A stretch of DNA of 8,443 bases from Muribaculaceae bacterium (GTDB lineage Bacteria > Bacteroidota > Bacteroidia > Bacteroidales > Muribaculaceae). Where the stretch lies: assembly GCA_009775375.1 (NCBI GenBank), contig VSPO01000235.1, positions 1 to 8,443 of the forward strand, in the 5' to 3' direction. The notes beneath the pieces were generated by a model. That model did no database searches. It saw only the letters and a list, made by a program, of their open reading frames with translations, and had not been told where the DNA came from. This document shows, piece by piece, positions 1 through 5,309 of this stretch; the stretch's first letter is position 1; each line of letters opens with the position of its first letter. Both the position numbers and the translations under genes were made by a program.

Positions 1-15
1 ATTTAACAACAGAAA

Positions 16-65
16 TTGGTATGGCCAAACATCATTGAGGCCATTCCAAACTCTAATATTTTTTT
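16..65 (+). terminator. Imperfect hairpin followed by a T-run, upstream of the precursor gene
   Basis: TTGGTATGGCC (16-26) pairs with GGCCATTCCAA (39-49) at 10 of 11 positions, with a T-T mismatch at 20/45 and a 12-base loop. Seven T's follow at 59-65. The T-run starts about 10 bases after the stem, which is further than in a standard intrinsic terminator. It could end transcription of a gene left of the window, or be a leader structure or attenuator in front of the precursor. I could not find a convincing Bacteroides-type promoter (TTTG / TAnnTTTG) between 1 and 86. There is no Shine-Dalgarno site before the ATG at 87; the stretch 66-86 is AT-rich, as is common in this phylum. Confidence 0.35.
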
Positions 66-86
66 AACCAATAAATTTTTCATTTT

Positions 87-257
87 ATGAAGAAAGAATT
101 AACTCCACTCGATGATGTGGTTTTCTCACATCTGGAAATCGAAAAAATGAAGCGTATCAAAGGCGGATACACTGGGAACTCAGTAACAGTTTATGCTACC
201 GGAGGGGATGTCAAGGATGACGGCACAGCCGCAGAAGATGACATCCATGATGACTAA
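87..257 (+). CDS. RiPP precursor peptide with double-glycine leader (grasp-with-spasm / GG-Bacteroidales type)
   Basis: This is a 56-residue peptide starting at ATG 87 and ending at TAA 255-257. Residues 1-27 form a leader: MKKEL start, LEIEKMKRIKGG end, close to the LSxxEMxxIxGG pattern of Bacteroidales precursors of the TIGR04149 type (family recalled, not searched). Gly26-Gly27 is the expected cut site for the C39 transporter encoded at 5310. The core would be residues 28-56 (29 aa): a Thr/Ser part (T29, S32, T34, T38), then K43 and T47 among acidic residues D41, D44, D45, E50, D51, D52, D55, D56. ATP-grasp graspetide ligases join Asp/Glu side chains to Ser/Thr/Lys, so this composition fits the neighbouring maturase. 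A second Gly-Gly (39-40) lies inside the core and is less likely to be the cut site. No Cys is present. The end overlaps the remains of the ATP-grasp frame. Confidence 0.85.
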   Translation: MKKELTPLDDVVFSHLEIEKMKRIKGGYTGNSVTVYATGGDVKDDGTAAEDDIHDD

Positions 258-930
258 GAGTATGGTTCGAGACAGGGAAGAAACTGCTTCGCAGGACTGT
301 AAATGGCTGACCAATCCAACCTATGCCAATCTTAACAAAATCAAAATTCTGAGATTCGCCCAAGAATCCGGTTTTTCAGTTCCTGATACTTATATTGTGA
401 ACCAAAAAGATTTCTTCATATCCAACGAAAAGGAATTCATAAGTAAATCTGTTTACAACCCTACGATTACATCCTGGGGAAAAGCAAACCGATGCATGAT
501 GTATACAACATCCATCACCGATGACGATATTGATAATCTGCCGGATTCATTTATCCCCTCAATGGTGCAGGAGTTGATTCATAAGCGATATGAAGTCTGA
601 ACTTTTTTTATTGAAGGCCAATGCTACAGCATGGCAATCATGTCTCAGGCCGATGAAATGACAGAAACAGATTTCCGATGTTATAATTGGGAAAAGCCAA
701 ACCGTTGCCTGCCATATCAACTGCCAACGACCGAAGAATCTAAAGTAAAGAATCTAATGGACAAAATCGGCTTGAACTGCGGCTCATTAGATTTCATAGT
801 AGATATCAATGACAAATTTTATTTTCTTGAGGTAAACCCAACCGGGCAATTTGGCATGGTAGACTTCCCGTGCAATTATAATCTACACAAGATTGTAGCA
901 GAACAATTGATTAAAATGGATTCTAAATGA
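247..930 (+). pseudogene. gwsG: ATP-grasp peptide maturase remnant: N-terminus missing, in-frame TGA at 598-600
   Basis: One reading frame (frame 1) carries ATP-grasp features on both sides of a stop. Before it: LNKIKILRFAQESGFSVPDTYIV (from about 331), an FISKSVYN segment with the nucleotide-binding Lys at 445-447, and MVQELIHKRYEV up to 597. After TGA 598-600 the same frame continues with TFFIEGQCYSMAIMSQ, EKPNR, SLDFIVDI and LEVNPTGQFG (826 on), the Mg-binding D/E/N residues of the fold. Family members read roughly KKYEIRTFY here, so TGA stands where Arg (CGA) is expected. The family is about 300-330 residues long (recalled); only about 220 codons remain and the N-terminal pre-ATP-grasp domain is absent. 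Upstream ATGs in this frame (193, 247, 262) lie in or beside the precursor gene, so the true start seems lost. Recognisable homology begins near 290. TGA also ends neighbouring genes, which argues against recoding. A residual fragment could start at ATG 631. Confidence 0.8.
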
Positions 931-1160
931 TTGATAAACTTTACAATTTCATACCGGAAGAGGATCGAAGATTATTAAGTCTGAACTTCCTTTTAGCTCA
1001 AAAGATAACGTATGGGCGAGTATCATTGGATCTGAAGAGCCTCCAATCCAAGCAACATAGCCTGCGCAACCGTAATTCAGACTATCTTCCAATGATTTTT
1101 TACAAACATATCAGCCATTATCTATCTAACATAGAGAAAATACCAATTATACATTTATGA
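927..1160 (+). CDS. Small protein of unknown function between the ATP-grasp and SPASM genes
   Basis: This 77-residue open frame overlaps both neighbours by ATGA (927-930 and 1157-1160), the classic arrangement for translational coupling, so it is very probably translated. I do not recognise a family. The sequence is mixed charged and aromatic (IPEEDRRLLSLNFLLAQKITYGR, then two Tyr/His-rich stretches near the C-terminus), with no Cys, no signal peptide and no membrane helix. It is probably a small soluble cytoplasmic protein. Its place between the two maturases suggests an accessory role, such as binding the leader or bridging the enzymes; this is inference from position only. It could also be the remains of a longer gene, but the exact overlaps at both ends argue that its length is original. 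Confidence 0.7.
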   Translation: MIDKLYNFIPEEDRRLLSLNFLLAQKITYGRVSLDLKSLQSKQHSLRNRNSDYLPMIFYKHISHYLSNIEKIPIIHL

Positions 1161-2155
1161 ACCTTACTGATTATATCCAGCTTTATCCTTGTTGTAAGAT
1201 AGTAAAAGGCAAAGACAAAGACGCGATTTATGACCTCCAACGTGAGGACTATTATCTTATACCTCATTCCTTGACCAGAATATTAGAAGAATCATCCGAT
1301 ATTCCCTGGCAACAACTGAAAAAACGATATAAAGATGAAGGGAATACACTACAATCATATCTTGATTTACTGCTGAACAAAGAATTAGCCATTTTGGGGG
1401 CAAAGATAGATGGATTCAAAGAATTGGATACTAGCTTCAATACCTATTCAGAAATAACGAATGCCATACTGGATTTTAATGAAAGCACCTCATATAACCT
1501 ATCAGATATCATAAAAGAGTTAGACGGTCTCAGGTGTGAATTTATTGAATTAAGATACTATAGCCCAATTGCTCCACAAAAACTTGAAGACACTCTGCTC
1601 AAGTTTGACCATTCCAGCTTCAGGGGAGTTGAGATTCTGGTGCCCTATGATCCATGCTATGAAATAGAATACATAATCAAACTATCCACAAAGTTTCCAA
1701 GACTCAGAAAAATAACATTTCACGGTTCGCCTGACGACATCGAATCTATTATGCTTCATGAGGAAATATGCATAATCTATACATCCGAACTTATAACCGA
1801 TGAATCACACTGTGGCGTTGTCAATCAATGGTATATGTTGCCCAAAACAGAACTTTATATTGAGTCTCAATCTTATAACACTTGTTTGAACAGAAAATTG
1901 GGAATTGACAAAAATGGCATTATAAAGAATTGCCCTTCCTTTGGGAACGGGTATGGGAAAGCCGGAAAAGTCCCTCTTCGAGAAATAGTGAACGACAAGA
2001 CCTTCCGTAAAGTATGGACAATAAGGAAAGACGACATAGAGGGATGCAAGGATTGTGAACTACGCCACATGTGTCAAGACTGCCGCGCATACACCACAGA
2101 CAGAAACAATCCTTATTCAAAACCAAAGAAATGTCATTATATTCAAAAACAATAA
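1157..2155 (+). CDS. gwsS: SPASM-domain peptide maturase of the grasp-with-spasm system
   Basis: This 332-residue protein has a full SPASM cysteine pattern at its C-terminus: C243-x10-G-x4-C259, then C297-x2-C300-x5-C306-x2-C309, and C326. The segment CKDCELRHMCQDCRAY is typical of the partner protein of ATP-grasp maturases in Bacteroidota (GwsS type, TIGR04193 as recalled). SPASM domains hold auxiliary Fe-S clusters. I see no CxxxCxxC radical-SAM motif. The N-terminus has Cys12-Cys13 followed by KIVKGKDKDAIYDLQR, a start common in this family. The middle (about 125-215) has alternating strand and helix segments (FIELRYY, GVEILVPYD, LRKITFHG, EICIIYTS), like a worn-down radical-SAM barrel. 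It is cytoplasmic and would act with the ATP-grasp enzyme on the precursor at 87. The start is fixed by the ATGA overlap with the upstream gene. The frame is intact although its partner is broken. Confidence 0.88.
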   Translation: MNLTDYIQLYPCCKIVKGKDKDAIYDLQREDYYLIPHSLTRILEESSDIPWQQLKKRYKDEGNTLQSYLDLLLNKELAILGAKIDGFKELDTSFNTYSEITNAILDFNESTSYNLSDIIKELDGLRCEFIELRYYSPIAPQKLEDTLLKFDHSSFRGVEILVPYDPCYEIEYIIKLSTKFPRLRKITFHGSPDDIESIMLHEEICIIYTSELITDESHCGVVNQWYMLPKTELYIESQSYNTCLNRKLGIDKNGIIKNCPSFGNGYGKAGKVPLREIVNDKTFRKVWTIRKDDIEGCKDCELRHMCQDCRAYTTDRNNPYSKPKKCHYIQKQ

Positions 2156-2170
2156 CAAATACCGACAGAC

Positions 2171-2923
2171 ATGACACATCGAACAACCATCAAAACAATA
2201 ACTTATCTGGCAATGTCGCTACTTGCGCTCTTTACATTAAGCTGCTCCGGTCTGAAGCCCGTGGCCATGAGTGGAAAAGAATGGTCAATTTCAAATTATT
2301 ATGGACAAGCTATCGACAAAGACTCCACTTTCTGTTTCTCATTCTGGCACAATACCCTGGTCGACAAGGACACTCCGTTGATCGGCAGTGAAGATTCCCT
2401 CAGAAGAAACCCGGAATTATACAAATATGCGCAGGAAATACTGCGACTATCTCGCCTTGAAAATGCCGAAGTGCTTCTTTATGCCCCCAAGATGGGGGTG
2501 ATGTTCGTCAAATTGCCCTCCGGTTATGTGGAACCCAAACCGAATTCCCAAAGTGCCAATATGCTTGATTCCAAACCTTGGACGGGATGGGTCAGAGATG
2601 ACGACGTAGAGAAATGGGAAAGAAAAGAGGATCAGATGTATACGAATCTTTACTATGATAAAGGCAAAAAGATGCTGACAATAGCTGATAGATTTAATTA
2701 CGGGGATCTCCCTATTGCCCGAATACAAATCATACAGACCAGAACCAAACCGTTCATGAAAAGATTTCCCGACGGCAAGGTCAGTTCAGTATGGGCCAGC
2801 CTTGATAAAGTGGAACATCTTGAGGCATTCTCCAACTGGATTGACTGGCATCGAAAGGTATCTTTTGAAAACTACAGCATAGGACAAAAGAAAAAAAGGG
2901 GGGAAAGATGGCAAAATTTTTAA
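2171..2923 (+). CDS. Putative lipoprotein of unknown function
   Basis: This 250-residue protein begins with a short basic segment (MTHRTTIK), a hydrophobic stretch (about residues 9-24) and Cys25 in the context FTLSC-SGLK. That fits a signal peptidase II site, although the lipobox is loose. No acidic residues follow the Cys as in the Bacteroides surface-export signal, so a periplasm-facing lipoprotein is more likely. The mature part is hydrophilic and rich in Lys, Trp and Tyr, with no motif I recognise. It is not a GLPGLI protein as far as I can see. It follows the SPASM gene by 15 bases and overlaps the barrel gene by 16 bases, so the two envelope proteins are probably made together and may form a pair. 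Its last codons run through an A7G6 tract that also forms the ribosome site of the next gene. Immunity or envelope-transport roles are possible but unproven. Confidence 0.72.
   Translation: MTHRTTIKTITYLAMSLLALFTLSCSGLKPVAMSGKEWSISNYYGQAIDKDSTFCFSFWHNTLVDKDTPLIGSEDSLRRNPELYKYAQEILRLSRLENAEVLLYAPKMGVMFVKLPSGYVEPKPNSQSANMLDSKPWTGWVRDDDVEKWERKEDQMYTNLYYDKGKKMLTIADRFNYGDLPIARIQIIQTRTKPFMKRFPDGKVSSVWASLDKVEHLEAFSNWIDWHRKVSFENYSIGQKKKRGERWQNF
2891..2907 (+). promoter_or_regulatory. A7G6 tract holding a strong ribosome binding site for the barrel gene
   Basis: Seven A's (2891-2897) and six G's (2898-2903) are followed by AAAG and then ATG 2908. The purine-rich GGGGGGAAAG is by far the most Shine-Dalgarno-like sequence in the window and decides the start at 2908. 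The tract lies inside the last codons of the upstream lipoprotein gene. Length changes in the A or G run would alter both the lipoprotein C-terminus and the spacing of this site. Confidence 0.5.
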
Positions 2924-5262
2924 TTCTGATGGCATGTATATTGCTGGATTCTTTCGATGCTCTCTCCATAAGAGAGGACAATCCAGAGGTCTCCGGAACT
3001 GTTGTATCCGAAAATGGCTCGCCAATAGAATTTGTCAACGTGACAGTATTTGCCAACGATTCTGTGTCCGGAGGTGGAACGACAATTGCTGATGGTTCAT
3101 TCCGGATAATTACCAGACGTGGCTACGACAAGATTTTATTATCCTCTATCGGTTATTTCGATACAACAATTTACTCCAAAGGATCGCACCTTGGCAGAAT
3201 CGTCATGCGTAAATCATCAACCACGCTTGAAGAACTGATGGTAAAGGCTCCCTTGATATTGAGAGAGGCAGACCGAATAGTCCTTAATATATCGGCCAAC
3301 CCTCTCGCCGCCAACAAAGATGCACAGGAACTACTCCAAACAGCGCCGGGCGTATGGGTATCCGACAACTCCCTTTCGATATATGGACAAGCAGGAACTA
3401 CCGTATATATTGATGACAATAAGGTAAATATGTCAGGCGAAAGGCTTATTGCCTATCTCAAGAGTATAAAATCCTCATCAATTGCTTCAATAGAGATAAT
3501 ACCAGTAGCTGGAGCAGAATACAACGCTGAATCCAAGGGAGGGATTGTCAGGATTATCCTCAAAAGAAACAGGATAGATGGACTTATCGGCTCTGCCGGA
3601 TTTGGCATAACCACGGGGGAATATAAGCAATGGTTGAATCCTTCAATCAATCTCAGCGTCCACAAGAATAAGCTGACCGTCAATCTTGCGGCAAGTGTCA
3701 ATGGAAGTCCATCCGATCATTTCTCTTCCACCGTAGAAACTATATATCCTCAGGGAAGGGACAATCTTAAAGGTTTTTCCAAACATAAGACAAAGGCTCT
3801 TCAAGGCAATATGATGTTAAGTACACTTTATGACCTATCACATAAGGACAGGATCGGTCTGCAATTTGATGTAAACGCAGACCGGACAATTACCTCCACT
3901 AATTCAAAAACTATCGCCATATCAAACAACGTCAAGACAGATGATATAACAACAGGCCAATATAACAATAAGGATAACTATCGGAATATTAACATCTCCC
4001 TCAATTGGATACATTCATTAGGTGGGAATGGAGAAACATTGAAATGGATCTCCAACTATAACCATCGCTCATCAACCTTAGAAGAGAATAATCGTATGTC
4101 GTGGACCATGAAGCCTCTTGATTCCATCTATACTGCCAATAATAAAAATCGATATAATGTGTTCGTTTCCGAGGTTTCAATAAACAAGATTATCCACAAA
4201 TCATGGGCCATTGGAGCAGGCTTTAAATACACCTTTAATAAAGTTGGATATGGATCAAAACACAGTTATCTAGATAAAGACATCTGGAGGCCAGACATTG
4301 TTCATGACTATGAAGGAGATTACTACGAACACATTGGCGCGCCATATGCTACTCTGAACGGTAATCTGGGTAAATTGAAATTAAGAGCAGGACTAAGGGC
4401 TGAATATTTCAAAACCCACGGACAGAAGGCAGGTTACAACCTTCTCGATTGGTTTCCGAATGCAACCGTAACTTATAATCTCCGTGAGAAAGGCGACTAC
4501 ACAATAAGTGCAGGATATTCCCGAAACATTCGCCGTCCCTCTTTCCAATCACTTGACCCTGTGGTTAGGCAGGTTTCGGATTACACCTACACCGCCGGGA
4601 ATCCGGATTTAAAACCAAGTTACACGGATGCGTTAAACTTAAGTGCCATGCTTGCAAGAAGATTTACAATAGCTGTAGGTCTATCCAGGACAAAAGATCC
4701 AATTCGCCAGATGTTCAGAGCAGACATTCAGCATCCCGAAAGAATCTATCTGACCTGGGGAAACGTGGGCTCCGAAAAAAGGAGGTTCATCCATGCCGAT
4801 GGATCCATAACCCTGACAAGATGGTGGAGTCTGTATTCGAGCGCAACATATTCATTCGTATCACAACACTCCGATTTGATGCAGGATAGAGAATCATTCG
4901 GATATATTCAATTGGTTGCAAGTTCAACATTCAGGCTACCTTTCTCCTTCAATTTTACATGTAATTGTTTTTATAATTCCAGAATGAGGATAGGGAACAT
5001 ATATGTCCACCCACTGCTGAATGTTAATCCGACCTTGCAAAAGAAATTTGGAAAGGACTGGACTGTCTCGTTTGGTATTGAGAATATGCTTCAACGCACA
5101 AACAAGACACGCACATCCTCATCCGGGTATGAACGTATTGCCTATACAAAACGCTACATGGCATTCCGGTTATCGGCAAGCTACAGTTTCAACTCCGGGA
5201 AAAGATTCCGTCAGCCAAGGATTGAAAGCAATTCCGACAAATCTCGTTACAACAAGGAATAA
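2908..5262 (+). CDS. Outer-membrane beta-barrel protein, TonB-receptor-like (CarboxypepD_reg + plug + barrel)
   Basis: The 784 residues show an N-terminal hydrophobic signal (about 1-20, a weak cleavage site), then a CarboxypepD_reg-like domain (about 28-101: VSGTVVSENGSPIEFVNVTV, DGSFRI, LLSSIGY). A plug-like domain follows (about 113-219: ELLQTAPGVWV, VYIDD, IASIEIIPVAGAEYNAESKGGIVRI). A long beta-barrel rich in alternating aromatic and polar strands runs from about 225 to 767. This matches the Bacteroidota outer-membrane barrel family of the OMP_b-brl_3 type (recalled). About 17 hydrophilic residues follow the last strand (YMAFRLSASYSFNSG), so it does not end in the usual C-terminal Phe. 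I see no clear TonB box. In this operon it could pass the mature peptide across the outer membrane, take up a target molecule, or serve as a receptor. The start is set by GGGGGGAAAG just upstream. Confidence 0.85.
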   Translation: MAKFLILMACILLDSFDALSIREDNPEVSGTVVSENGSPIEFVNVTVFANDSVSGGGTTIADGSFRIITRRGYDKILLSSIGYFDTTIYSKGSHLGRIVMRKSSTTLEELMVKAPLILREADRIVLNISANPLAANKDAQELLQTAPGVWVSDNSLSIYGQAGTTVYIDDNKVNMSGERLIAYLKSIKSSSIASIEIIPVAGAEYNAESKGGIVRIILKRNRIDGLIGSAGFGITTGEYKQWLNPSINLSVHKNKLTVNLAASVNGSPSDHFSSTVETIYPQGRDNLKGFSKHKTKALQGNMMLSTLYDLSHKDRIGLQFDVNADRTITSTNSKTIAISNNVKTDDITTGQYNNKDNYRNINISLNWIHSLGGNGETLKWISNYNHRSSTLEENNRMSWTMKPLDSIYTANNKNRYNVFVSEVSINKIIHKSWAIGAGFKYTFNKVGYGSKHSYLDKDIWRPDIVHDYEGDYYEHIGAPYATLNGNLGKLKLRAGLRAEYFKTHGQKAGYNLLDWFPNATVTYNLREKGDYTISAGYSRNIRRPSFQSLDPVVRQVSDYTYTAGNPDLKPSYTDALNLSAMLARRFTIAVGLSRTKDPIRQMFRADIQHPERIYLTWGNVGSEKRRFIHADGSITLTRWWSLYSSATYSFVSQHSDLMQDRESFGYIQLVASSTFRLPFSFNFTCNCFYNSRMRIGNIYVHPLLNVNPTLQKKFGKDWTVSFGIENMLQRTNKTRTSSSGYERIAYTKRYMAFRLSASYSFNSGKRFRQPRIESNSDKSRYNKE

Positions 5263-5309
5263 TCTTTAACGATAGAAATCTGACAACATTTCTCGGGAAA
5301 ATAAAAAAC

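Noticed and set aside
193..246. ATG 193 and following ATGs as the true start of the ATP-grasp gene
   Set aside because: This stretch is an out-of-frame reading of the precursor gene (87-257). Its residues are Met-, Gln- and Thr-rich and do not resemble the pre-ATP-grasp domain.
39..257. CRISPR array, tRNA or rRNA gene
   Set aside because: No repeat-spacer pattern or RNA-gene fold was seen here or elsewhere in the window; the repeated GATGAC hexamers are codons for Asp-Asp in the precursor core.
598..600. TGA read as a sense codon through an alternative genetic code or selenocysteine
   Set aside because: TGA ends several neighbouring genes (930, 1160, 7523), Arg rather than Cys/Trp/Gly is expected at the site, and no selenocysteine-type hairpin was noticed after it.
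1920..2186. Antisense frames across the SPASM gene (88 and 65 codons)
   Set aside because: They lie opposite a well-supported gene with the full SPASM cysteine pattern and look like shadows of its codon use.
2071..2391. Plus-strand 106-codon frame spanning the SPASM/lipoprotein boundary
   Set aside because: It overlaps the cysteine-rich end of the SPASM protein and the signal peptide of the lipoprotein in another frame, with no motif of its own.
2891..2910. Programmed -1 frameshift fusing lipoprotein and barrel protein (A7G6 as a slippery site)
   Set aside because: The heptamer in the zero frame is A AAA AGG, not a strong canonical slip site. The barrel gene has its own start, ribosome site and signal sequence, so a fusion is not needed.
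5021..5269. Plus-strand 82-codon frame at the end of the barrel gene
   Set aside because: It is out of frame with the C-terminal barrel strands, which are well supported; the composition is unlike a real protein.
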